A stretch of 64,000 bases of DNA from Breviolum minutum Mf 1.05b.01. Its lineage: Eukaryota > Sar > Dinophyceae > Suessiales > Symbiodiniaceae. Below the pieces are notes generated by a model that saw only the letters and a list, made by a program, of their open reading frames with translations, searched no databases and was not told where the DNA came from. Shown piece by piece: positions 44,101-52,433 of this stretch. The stretch is from the NCBI GenBank assembly GCA_000507305.1, contig DF239767.1, forward strand, positions 98,991 through 162,990, written 5' to 3'. Made by a program: the position numbers and the translations under genes. The first letter of the stretch is position 1. Each line of letters begins with the position of its first letter.

Positions 44101-46456
44101 TTTGGAAATTGTGGCCACTCAAAACTCCTCACTGGATTTAAGGAACATTGTAAATTGTGCATTTGAGATGTTTTGAGGGGGTCATCGAGTTGGTTTATAT
44201 ACACATGTTGCCTTTTGTATCCTTTTGTATTCTATTGAAGCCATTGTTGTTTTGGAGATGTCTTGCGGCCATCGAATTGCTTTAAATCGGATAAACTCAA
44301 ACATACTCCAACTCTAGAAACTGAATCCGCCCATAATTTGGACACCACAAACAATCCTCAACCACAAACAATCCTCAAACCCCTTGACCTGTTTCTTTGC
44401 TCCTGGTATTTCATGTTAAAGGCCGAACATAGCCGAATTACCAACTAACAAGCAAATAAAACAGAAAAGCTTTGGTTCCAGTCACGAGACCTGCAAATTA
44501 ATACTTTATCATTATAGACTGGACACTCCGGAAACGAAGCTATCTTCGGATTGTGATGAGCGTGCCAATGTATTGCCCAACAAAAGCCTTCAATAGAAAA
44601 AAGACCAGCTCTAAAATCCAATTTCTAAAACAGATCGAGGAGAAGGAAACAGTCCGGATCACAAAATACAACAAAAAATATTCATGCAATTTGTTTTGTC
44701 ACGTTTTCCGCAAAAAGTGAAAACGATATCCACCAAAAACTTGAACCATGAATCGAATCAACATTTCATCCACTTCCTCACGCAAAAATCCTATTGCCTC
44801 AAGAGGGTTTTCCCCACCCAAAATCCTTCGTCCGAGGCCACGGCCGTCTTCGTCCGTCGCATCCACGGCCGCCTTGGCCTCGATGAGCCGCTCAACGGCT
44901 GAAACGTGGCCGTTCTCGGCTGCCAAACGCAGCGGTGTGCGGCCTCGGGAGCCGCGGCCCCATGGCCCAAGCCCCGCAGGCAGAACCCGACGGAAACGAA
45001 GGGGAGAAAATTTTTGATAAAATTTTGGCACCTCAAAAGTCAAAGTTTTGGAAATTGTGGCCATTCAAAACTCCTCACTGGATTTAAGGAACATTGTAAA
45101 TTGTGCGTTTGAGATGTTTTGAGGGGGTCATCGAGTTGGTTTATATACACATGTTGCCTTTTGTATCCTTTTGTATTCTATTGAAGCCATTGTTGTTTTG
45201 GAGATGTCTTGCGGCCATCGAATTGCTTTAAATCGGATAAACTCAAACATACTCCAACTCTAGAAACTGAATCCGCCCATAATTTGGACACCACAAACAA
45301 TCCTCAACCACAAACAATCCTCAAACCCCTTGACCTGTTTCTTTGCTCCTGGTATTTCATGTTAAAGGCCGAACATAGCCGAATTACCAACTAACAAGCA
45401 AATAAAACAGAAAAGCTTTGGTTCCATCCACTAAAAACTTGAACCATGAGTCAAATCAACATTTCATCCACTTCTTCACGTAACGATCCCATGCCTCAAC
45501 TTTCCCCCTCAAATCCTTCGTCCGAGGCCACGGCCGCTGTCGTCCGTCGCATCCACCGCCGCCTTGGCCTCGATGAGCCGCTGGACGACCCCATCGTGGC
45601 CGTTCTCGGCTGCCAGAAACAGCGGTGTCCTGCCTCGGGAGTCACAGCCGGCCGCAGGCAGAACCCAACGGAACGAAGCTTTGGAAATTGTGGCCACTCA
45701 AACTGCTTCCTGAACTCAAGGAACATTGTGGTTTTGAGATGTCTTGAGGTCATCGAGTTGGTTGAACATGTTGCCTTTAGTATTCTATTGAAGCCGTGTC
45801 AGTTGACAATCTAACTTAAACATACTTCAACTCTAGAAAAAAAGGTCCATCTCTCATTGAGACACTGCAAAATTTAAAAGAAACAATCCCATAATCCCCT
45901 GTTTTATTTCTTTGTTCCTGGTATTTCATGTTGTAGGCTGAACATCCGTGAACTCGCACGTGAAATCCAAAGACTTCGGTTCGACTCATGAGACCTGCAG
46001 AAATGCAAATGTTACATTAGGGTCATTAGAGTGGAAACCCTCAAGACTGAAGGAACAATTCTTGGATTGTGATGGGCATGCAATCTATTGGCAAGATAAA
46101 ATCTTCGATAGAGTCCAACTCTAAAGTCCTATTTCTCAACAGCACATCGAGGTGTAGGAAACAAACCAGTCGCAATTATAAAAAAAGCAACAGCAGTTTA
46201 TCCTGGTGCACCATCCAAACTTTAATAAAAACAATTTCCACTAAAACACTTAAACCATCAACAGATCAACATTTCATCATTTCATCCACTTCCTCACGTA
46301 AACATCCCATGCCTCAGGAGGTTTCCCCCGCAAATCCTCCTCTGAGGAAAAGGCCATTGTCGTTCTCCTTCACATCCACGGCCGCCTTGGCCTCGAGGAG
46401 CTGCTCAACCACGGAGTCGTGGCCGGTCTGGGCTGCGAAGTGCAGCGGTGTTTTGC
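32031..46456 (-). CDS. ankyrin-repeat gene, one exon per repeat
   Basis: Envelope of a minus-strand array. About 15 short GC-rich islands spaced 0.6-3 kb apart each hold one 33-39-residue ankyrin repeat (consensus GxTPLxxAAxxGxxxVVxRL + LEAKAAVDAKD). Every exon starts at CCCGAG|GC and ends at G|GCCGTGG, so each is phase 1 to phase 1 and can be duplicated or skipped without a shift. Introns are related to each other (TTGAACCATCAACATTTCAT..., CTCCTGGTATTTCATGTT...), so exon and intron were duplicated together. The 3' end is the terminal exon at 32031-32125. The 5' end is not found. The product would be a solenoid for protein binding. At least one exon is damaged (34965-35056), and parts may be non-functional. 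Confidence 0.8.
32470..32640. repeat. diverged intron repeat of the ankyrin array
   Basis: Related to 35515-35680 and 40099-40260 (blocks TGACTTTGATCAGTTGGGG and GTGTGATCCATCAA). It shows that the array's intron homology extends to the end of the gene. Confidence 0.65.
33142..33243 (-). CDS. ankyrin exon 1 (from the 3' side)
   Basis: Encodes one 34-residue repeat beginning GHTPLHFAAARGHELVVRRL. Edges CCGAG|GC and TACG|GCCGTGG. Confidence 0.8.
33879..33986 (-). CDS. ankyrin exon 2
   Basis: A 36-residue repeat beginning GWTPLLVAAFSGMSGSGSVV; three extra residues lie in the loop between the helices. Confidence 0.75.
34517..34618 (-). CDS. ankyrin exon 3
   Basis: A 34-residue repeat beginning GHTPLHDAAVEANELVVRRL. 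Its flanks and tail (VDVKEKKY) are nearly those of exon 1, so the two units are recent relatives. Confidence 0.8.
34965..35056 (-). pseudogene. damaged ankyrin exon 4
   Basis: The start reads SIPLHYAANGADSVVQRLLE, but an 8-bp deletion after EAKA shifts the frame. The acceptor is replaced by a single N at 35057, to the right of which lies unrelated intron sequence also found at 39641. It is either a true truncated exon or a contig join. Confidence 0.75.
35058..35745. repeat. long duplicated intron block, copy 1
   Basis: Nearly identical to 39641-40328 at a constant offset of about 4583-4584 bp. Homology decays after about 35750. The left edge coincides with the N at 35057. Confidence 0.85.
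35940..36038 (-). CDS. ankyrin exon 5
   Basis: Thirty-three residues beginning GQTALMLAAKKPADSVVQRL. Retains phase 1 and the CCCGAG acceptor. Confidence 0.75.
36039..36675. other. ankyrin intron
   Basis: Array-type intron sequence up to about 36600 (GGTTTTGAGATGTCTTGAGG, TTTCTTTGTTCCTGGTACTT), then a transition into the minisatellite. Confidence 0.6.
36676..38230. repeat. 1.55-kb minisatellite
   Basis: Over a hundred imperfect units of about 13-15 bp with consensus ACAACACTTCTCY, rich in C/T/A on the plus strand and almost free of G. Units vary in length and by substitution, so it is an old array. Long Thr/Leu/Gln/His frames through it are not genes. It sits inside the ankyrin array. Confidence 0.9.
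38231..38880. other. composition-shifted segment next to minisatellite
   Basis: It contains repeats of CGCAAAGCGC/TTGCAAAGTGCTGCGCC (38340-38580), a (GT)n tract near 38690-38713, and a CG-rich stretch (ACGACCCGACGA...). No ankyrin-intron homology. Array sequence resumes near 38900. Together with the minisatellite it looks like an insertion. Confidence 0.55.
39191..39289 (-). CDS. ankyrin exon 6
   Basis: Thirty-three residues beginning GETALMLAAQEGRDLVVEWL; donor reads AGCA|GCCGTGG. Confidence 0.75.
39641..40328. repeat. long duplicated intron block, copy 2
   Basis: Partner of 35058-35745, with only scattered substitutions. Here the left flank (GGCCGAACAT) is the normal continuation of the array unit, so this copy is the intact one. 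Confidence 0.85.
40571..40669 (-). CDS. ankyrin exon 7
   Basis: Thirty-three residues beginning GQTPLILAVKKGAEGIVQRL. The donor is ambiguous: GCCGCGGCCGTGG offers two GC sites 6 bp apart, in the same frame. Confidence 0.7.
41358..41456 (-). CDS. ankyrin exon 8
   Basis: Thirty-three residues beginning GRTTLILAVEEGHVSAVERL. Confidence 0.75.
42070..42186 (-). CDS. ankyrin exon 9, extended
   Basis: Thirty-nine residues beginning GLTPLQVALQMAVVERPGHE; six extra residues lie in the inter-helix region. Acceptor CCCAAG|GC differs by one base from the array consensus. Confidence 0.7.
42482..42589 (-). CDS. ankyrin exon 10
   Basis: Thirty-six residues beginning GFFTPLHFAAAAGHNSVVQR. The unit is compressed: only about 0.3 kb separates it from exon 9, and its downstream intron is shortened. 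Confidence 0.7.
43055..43153 (-). CDS. ankyrin exon 11
   Basis: Thirty-three residues beginning GNTPLFLAAQNGSDSVVERL and ending KAALDAKDRY. The cleanest example of one repeat per exon. Confidence 0.8.
43620..44480. repeat. tandem duplicate unit, copy 1
   Basis: Nearly identical to 44566-45426 at an offset of 946 bp, including ankyrin exon 12 and both flanking intron halves. Only a few substitutions were seen, so the duplication is recent. Confidence 0.85.
43899..43997 (-). CDS. ankyrin exon 12
   Basis: Thirty-three residues beginning GRTPLRLAAENGHVSAVERL. Confidence 0.8.
44566..45426. repeat. tandem duplicate unit, copy 2
   Basis: Partner of 43620-44480. The right edge is at GCTTTGGTTCCA, after which the two copies diverge abruptly. 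Confidence 0.85.
44845..44943 (-). CDS. ankyrin exon 13
   Basis: Same peptide as exon 12; the two exons are 946 bp apart. Confidence 0.8.
45535..45633 (-). CDS. ankyrin exon 14
   Basis: Thirty-three residues beginning GRTPLFLAAENGHDGVVQRL. Confidence 0.8.
46355..46456 (-). CDS. ankyrin exon 15 (most 5' found)
   Basis: Thirty-four residues beginning GKTPLHFAAQTGHDSVVEQL. The donor side differs from the rest (AATG|GCCTTTTCC), but GC is kept. Confidence 0.75.
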
Positions 46457-48220
46457 CTCGGGACCGCGGCCCCAGGGCCAAGCCACACGCAGAAATCAAC
46501 GGAACGGAAGGGGAGAAAATTCCGCGTCAACCACGTTGGCAGTCGAGACGATTTGGATAACTTAAAATCAAATACTCCAACTCCAGAAAGCAAATATGCA
46601 TGCGATCGGGACACCAGAGAATCTAAAAACAATGCCCCTATTCTACAGTAAGTGTTTGCTTGTGGAATTTCATGTTAGAGGCCGAACATGACCAAACTAG
46701 AACATGAAATGGAACAACTTCTGTTCGCCTTGTGAGTGGACCTTGAGAAATGCAGATGTCACTGTCGCATTAGAGTGGACACTCTGGAGACTGAAGGAAC
46801 AGTTTTTGGATTGTGACGGGCGTGCCCAACTATTGCCAAGCCAAAAGCTTCGACAGAAAAAGTCCAACCCTAAATCGAGGTGTAGGAAACGAATTAGTCG
46901 TGATGACAAGATACAATACAGAGTGCTGGTGCCAAATGCTTTGGAACACTTTTCTTGGAGACTGAAAATAAGTTTCACTAAGAACTTGAACCATCAGCAT
47001 TGCATCCACTTCCTCACAACCCTTGTTAAAATCCAACTGCTGTCTCGGAGGGGTCTATCATTCAAAAAAACATATTGCAGCGTCACGGGTAGAAGAGCTT
47101 AGCGGCTTGATGCAATGATGCAGGAATGGACACCCATGATGGAGATGCTTTCAGAAGAAAATCCAGGACGGTCTGAGTTCCTGACATCCTTTTGCATCTT
47201 CAATTGAGCTGGCTCCGCTTCCCATCCTTGAAGGCCTCACAAACCACAAATCCAGGATATGTGGGGAGACACAGTGGAAGCATGGACACCATGGAAAAGC
47301 ATACCTCCATGCTCAATGATGTAATGATGTGGGGAATCTTCACTTTTAAATACTTTTAAAATTGGAGGATTTATGTATAGGAGCTAAGACCAAGTCAGAC
47401 CACAGGCAAAAAACGCGCTGTCAAAAGTCAAGCAACAGAAGCATGTTCCAGCCATTTTCCAAATATGTAACTTTTCGGATTGAATGAAATTTACTACAAA
47501 ATGAGTCAACTAATTGGTACCACTTTTCTCTGTGTATATGGTGATACGTTGGAACTTTTATTCTGAAATGGCTGGGGTATTTAGGGTATGGGCCCCAGAG
47601 CTGTCAGCAAAGTCTGCCACTGACATGTTGTCGTTTTATGGTACGACTATCCGGCTGTAACACGTTTCTGAGTGTTGGGGTTTTAATGTTTGGCTCTTCA
47701 AGTTTTCTGTTCAACCTGGAATTCAGGGACTCCTTTAGCTGTTTTCTGTGAAGGGTTCAGGTTTTGTCAGAAAACGCAGATACATACCTAGTGACTTGTG
47801 AAGGAGTTTTGGCTTTGTTGTGGGGCCATGTTGAGCCTGGGTATGGCCATATGGCTCTAGCATGTATGCACAAACACTGTTTGTTTAGAATGTTGTGTTA
47901 CGGTCGCTGTTGTATGGTATACGGTATACCGTTTTTCTTTCTACATGTATGTCATGACGCGTTGAGGTACTGATGTTTAACGCTTAGGCTTTCATATGGT
48001 TTTTGGGGAGGTATCCACGGCTCTTGTACGTAGCAAGGGAGGTGGTGACAGGATCTCTTCAGTCGATGAAGCACCACGTACAAGTGCATCCAATTGTCCG
48101 ACCTCTCTCATTCTCAACAAAGAGCATCATTCTTCCAAGAGTCAAAACATTTAGGTGTTCTCGGCCTTGGTACATCTCTTTAAAGGAAACATGTCAAAGC
48201 AACTATCACCATCTGTTTGC
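46457..48220. other. end of ankyrin-array homology, then spacer
   Basis: Array-type intron sequence continues to about 47020 without another ankyrin exon. From there to 48220 I see no supported gene; the 5' exons of the ankyrin gene may be here or further right. Confidence 0.5.
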
Positions 48221-48358
48221 CTAAGTTGCCAGTGGTACTGATGCAGTTCACAGTCAAGGAGTCAAGGTTGTACACTGATAAATCATGAACCAGGCCCCAA
48301 CAGCCATCACGACATGAAACTGCCTTGTTCTGGACGAGATGAGTGACACAAGTGAAAC
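48221..48358 (-). CDS. unrecognised exon, Cys-containing
   Basis: Between GGCGCAG|G and AACTTAG|GC (GC donor). One frame is open: FTCVTHLVQNKAVSCRDGCW, GLVHDLSVYNLDSLTVNCIS, TTGNL. Four cysteines suggest an extracellular or secreted segment. Phase 1 at both ends, matching the exon at 48485. Confidence 0.55.
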
Positions 48359-48484
48359 CTGCGCCGGTGAAACTCACAGAAGAAAGCTGAAAATTCAGAG
48401 ACAAAAACGTCTCCCATACAAGGTTTTGATAGAAGTCCATCCTTTCGGTCCAAGTAGAGTCGACAAGCATATTAGTACAGGTAC

Positions 48485-48514
48485 CTTCAGTGTCATTGAA
48501 AAGCATCCAAATAT
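48485..48514 (-). CDS. short exon joined to 48358
   Basis: Thirty nucleotides encode IWMLFNDTE between ACCAG and GAAG|GTACC; its phase matches the next exon. Confidence 0.4.
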
Positions 48515-48531
48515 CTGGTATCCAAACTTAC

Positions 48532-48591
48532 ATCTGAAGGTTTGGCCACATCAAGGTACAAATCCAGATCAATATCACTGTTTTGCCGAGG
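48532..48591 (-). CDS. weak candidate exon
   Basis: AAAAG acceptor and CAGAT|GTAAGT donor. Frames PRQNSDIDLDLYLDVAKPSD and LGKTVILIWICTLMWPNLQ are both open, and neither has the phase needed by the exon at 48514. Confidence 0.3.
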
Positions 48592-48837
48592 CTTTTCAGG
48601 GGTAAAAACATTTTGTGTCATACTTTAACATAACAAATTTCAAAAGACTCCATGTCAGTTTTTCTCACGGGTGTCCATGGCTCGAATTTCCGAACAGGTC
48701 CCCAATGCCTGCAGCCAAATGAGCCAAGTGCAAAGCTCGTTGAGCGATGAACAAGTTGCCTTTTGCTGGTTTTTCTTCAACTGATTTGTATTTTGAGCCT
48801 GAATTTGCCACAGCATCAGAGCTTGAAAACGCGTTCT

Positions 48838-48985
48838 ATCCTGGAAGCTGGAAGCGAGCCAAGAGTGGGATAAGAGAAAGTGTTATAACATCCATTTTCT
48901 CAGAAGTTCCACAGCACACCTCAACTGCCAAGTGTTTGATCCAGTGATCCTGTTTCATCTGAAATGCCCTAAATCTTCTGAAATC
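48838..48985 (-). CDS. weak candidate exon
   Basis: Encodes FQMKQDHWIKHLAVEVCCGT and MDVITLSLIPLLARFQLPG before a GA-type donor (CCAG|GATAG). Edges are uncertain. Confidence 0.3.
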
Positions 48986-49356
48986 AAACACCTTCGGAGC
49001 ATTCTCTCCTTTTGCAATTTCGTACAAACAATTGAAAATATGCGCAAAACCCTTGTGACATACAATTAGCTTGATTGGGTTGTAAAGGTTCCTGTCAAAT
49101 CTATCATAGTCCTCATTCGACTGTATAGTACAAGCCCAGGCTTTGAGTCATTTTGCAAGAGATGAAGATGCATCTTTTACATGGAATGCCACACCTTGCA
49201 CATTCTCATAGATACATATCAAGCCATAAATGTGGCACATTCATATGCACATAGTCATTGAATATAAATCGCAATTTGAGTGTCAGTAACATCAACCCAG
49301 ATTTTGGCCCCAAGATTGTGACAAAAACGTGGATCTCACATGCACACCTTCAAAGT

Positions 49357-50034
49357 TTATTTCAGCTCCATGGCGATCTCAGATTTTTTCAACCCCCCTT
49401 CCGCATCCCATCTGCGTGAGTCGCATCTCAGAACCTGAGATGAAAGATGCAACCAAAGGAAACCGTGTTTTGACTCACTGGAACGAAAAATTGCTAGCCT
49501 ATAGTGGATTGTCAAAACTCCAAGTATTCATGACTTGTGAAGGTCAAGGGTTCCCTAGAGGTTGCTAAGTGTCCTTTGTTCGCATGGAGGCTAGCAACGA
49601 TTAACATTGTATGCCCTGTGCAGTGCAGCGCTGATCATGTTCCAATTTTGCAGAACGTCCTGCATGTTGAGAATTTGATAATACCTTTGCAGCTCCTGGG
49701 TTCCCAATCAGGAAATGTTCTCTACATAATTCAAAGTGTTCAACATGTTCACCATGCATTAAGAAATGAAAAGTTGTTCTTTTTTGGTTTCTCAACCTTC
49801 CATTCAACTCTCCTGGCTATAGAATCTTCTTGTTTTCCCTCCAGATCAACAAGCTGCTGAGCTTCCAGGCTTCTGTTGAATTCATATCATCAATTCCTGT
49901 GAAAGGTTCCTGCAGGGACATCCCGGCAGGATCGATATCAGAAACAATGGGATCAATGCCTTTGGATGTCTTTCGGGGGTTCTTTGGGGTTCTTTGGTTA
50001 ATAAGTTCATAGAAAGGATTTCCAATTTCTTTGC
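49357..50034 (-). CDS. 3' part of an unrecognised gene (3 exons)
   Basis: Three exons with agreeing phases. 49838-50034 (acceptor GGCAG|GC) encodes KEIGNPFYELINQRTPKNPR through IDPIVSDIDPAGMSLQEPFT to LLIWR, with a GA donor (AGG|GAAAAC). 49615-49659 encodes DVLQNWNMISAALHR with a GC donor (AGG|GCATAC). 49357-49434 is terminal, encoding VLRCDSRRWDAEGGLKKSEI, AMELK, TAA. No family is recognised. The set shows GA and GC donors in one transcript. Confidence 0.65.
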
Positions 50035-50149
50035 CTGCCATCCAGGTATTCATTGATATTCAAGTATAACCAATGTTTCCATGGCAGGTTGTTGACCAAT
50101 TGATACACTGACCTCCGTTGTTAAATGATATTCATCATTCAGAAAGAGA

Positions 50150-51070
50150 CATGGTTGACGTTGAATTCATCAGATTGGTGGAGCACAAAAATCAAGTGTC
50201 CCAATGCTGCTTTTGTTTGATTGTCGCAGCACGGCCAAAGTGGACGTGGAACTTCAACCACCATCAATTCTTTCAGGGTGAGATTCTATAACCCTGGGGT
50301 TTTGTCATAGGTGAAGTGTGGGTCGTAAAACCTCGCTCGTAGCTGTACCCCAAAAACAGCCGTTGCAATCTTGAAACATCCCCACCTCAACAACAATTTC
50401 TGGGAACCTTTTGAGAAACATAAAATTCCATGACTCGTGCTCTAAACCTGTGAAAAAAATGCATGTTTCAAACTCTACACAATGATTTTGGCTAAAAGTT
50501 TATTTTCAAACTCTTCAACTCACCATTTGGTCGAATTTCTTTTGAAAAAAATAGAATCCCAAGTGATTTTGTTTGTTTCTTTCGCATGGTTTCCACCTTT
50601 CCTTGCAGTCGCTGGGCAGGCACAGTGGTTTGCACTTCGACCTCGGAGTCGGGAGTCGGGATTCGAAAATTCGGCCACGGGTAGGTCACAGCAAGGTTTA
50701 GATTTTTCTTTATTCATTTATCTTAGAAAGGATTTGGATGTTCCCGAAAATAGTGGTAACCCCAAATCATCCATTTTAATAGGGGTTTCCATTATTTTCA
50801 CCATCCATTTTGAGGTACCCCTATTTTTGGAAACACCCATTTATAGAAATGGATGGATGCAAAATCCAAAAAAATAAAACATATACTGCATATACATCCA
50901 TGGATTTCTGTTCATTTCCAGCCTACAGAATCCAATAATTTCCCATCTCTCGCAAAAAGCATTTCTCATACGAAAACTTTGGGCGAAAACGAATTTCTCC
51001 AAGTTGGAGACATCCAAGGGAAATCCTCTTAGTGTTCCAAGTTTAGGGCCCCGTTTCAGCTCCGATTTTA
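50150..51070 (-). CDS. probable upstream exons of the same gene
   Basis: Coding-like minus-strand segments without firm edges: 50150-50275 (LKELMVVEVPRPLWPCCDNQ), 50602-50688 (WPNFRIPTPDSEVEVQTTVP, GA donor CAAG|GAAAGG) and 50930-51070 (KSELKRGPKLGTLRGFPLDV then SNLEKFVFAQSFRMRNAF). They are reported as one entry because their order and direction fit the exons at 49.4-50.0 kb. Confidence 0.35.
50738..50842. repeat. MITE-like element family B, copy 2
   Basis: Left end GATGTTCCCGAAAATAGTGG and right end CTATTTTTGGAAACACCCAT match the 620-745 copy, with the same interior (AAATCATCCATTTTAATAGG). The left arm is more degenerate. Confidence 0.75.
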
Positions 51071-52433
51071 CCGGCAATACCGGCGATCCACCAAAAAAAA
51101 CTGTGAAGAAAAGACATCATCACGGCGTTTACCAACCTGGCAACCCCTGAAAGACACCATAAGTACCCGAAAATCGTTTAACCAAGTCATGGCGTGAATT
51201 CTAAACAACTCATCGGCGCAACCACCTCATTTGACCATCTTCAGATTTCCGGCCAAGAGAAAACAGAGGCAATACAGTCAATACACTCATCGAAATTCTG
51301 AAATTCGACGGGGAATCGAAATCAAATCACCCTGGAGAGTTTTTTCACATAAATTCACCCTCAAAATTCATCGAAAAAAATTTGACCGAGAAATTCATCG
51401 AAAATCCCCCAAATTTCGGTGAGGTTTTTTCATTTCAGGGCAAACTTGCGGAGGTCTGAAAAATTGTCATGGAAGAACATCCGAAAATCGACCATGTCAA
51501 ATCAGATTCAAAAAGAAGTCGAAGTTTTTTCCAAGGATCCCAACGCGTTTTTTTTGCTGAAAAGAATCAACGTTGTTGGCCTGTCAGGCGAAACTGGGCA
51601 CCAACTTAAACATGCATCGAAATCTTGATTTTTCACTTCATTAGCTTCATATCTTAGCATGTTCGAATGCCATTTTTAAAAAAACAAAAAAGAACTTTCA
51701 ATCCAAACATTCTCCAGCTGTTTTGGTGTTTAAAAAAAATTGGGATACTCAAGTTTTCCCAAACTGCATTTAGCAAGATGAGAAAAGTTGAAGCTTTAGA
51801 TTTTCCAGTCACATTCACCCATCCGTTAAGAAACCCGGAAACCCCGGGAAATCTCTCGCCATTTCTTCAAGAAAACCTATCAACCGTAAATCTACGTATA
51901 TCTGAATCTATGTAAGTCATTGTAAGTCTAATAATCAAGTATGACTAAGTATGATCTCGTACCATGTGAATTGTCGGCTCCCCAGTGCCTTGATGATCTT
52001 CTTCCCCGATTGACTTTTGGTCCTGGTGCCGTAGCTGAGGGGTCAAAGAGCAATATGCTGTCTTTCTGCGAAAGATTTCGGCTAAGAATCGATGCCATTT
52101 TCCATCTTTTTTGTTGCAAAGGATGTGCAAATGAAGATCTAACAATTCATAATCCAACTCATCGAAAGCTGGAAAACAACAGTTGAATGCGAGCTTGTTT
52201 TTTCCTGCCAGCGACTCGGCTATCCAGATAGCCTTTAAGCTTTGATGGGGCCAGGAAAGTTCTGATTACCTCAGATTCTGGTTGGTAAAGCAGGTGTGAA
52301 TTTTCGCATCAGTAGTTTTCAACTGAAAAAATCACATGATTGTCACACTGAATTCCAGTGTCACCGCCAACCCCGTTACAGGGTGACTGATACTCATCAC
52401 TGCAAGGAATGTCTAAGCATGGCAGTAATGGAA
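51071..52433. other. spacer with an unassigned open segment
   Basis: AT-rich, with ATTCATCGAAA motifs repeated at 51280-51410. At 51940-52130 two minus-strand frames are open over 60 codons (for example MASILSRNLSQKDSILLFDP), possibly an exon, but this cannot be decided. Confidence 0.4.

Noticed and set aside
33092..46560. Plus-strand frames rich in Arg/Pro/Ala over each ankyrin island
   Set aside because: They are antisense shadows of GC-rich ankyrin exons; the minus-strand reading matches the ankyrin consensus and the splice phase.
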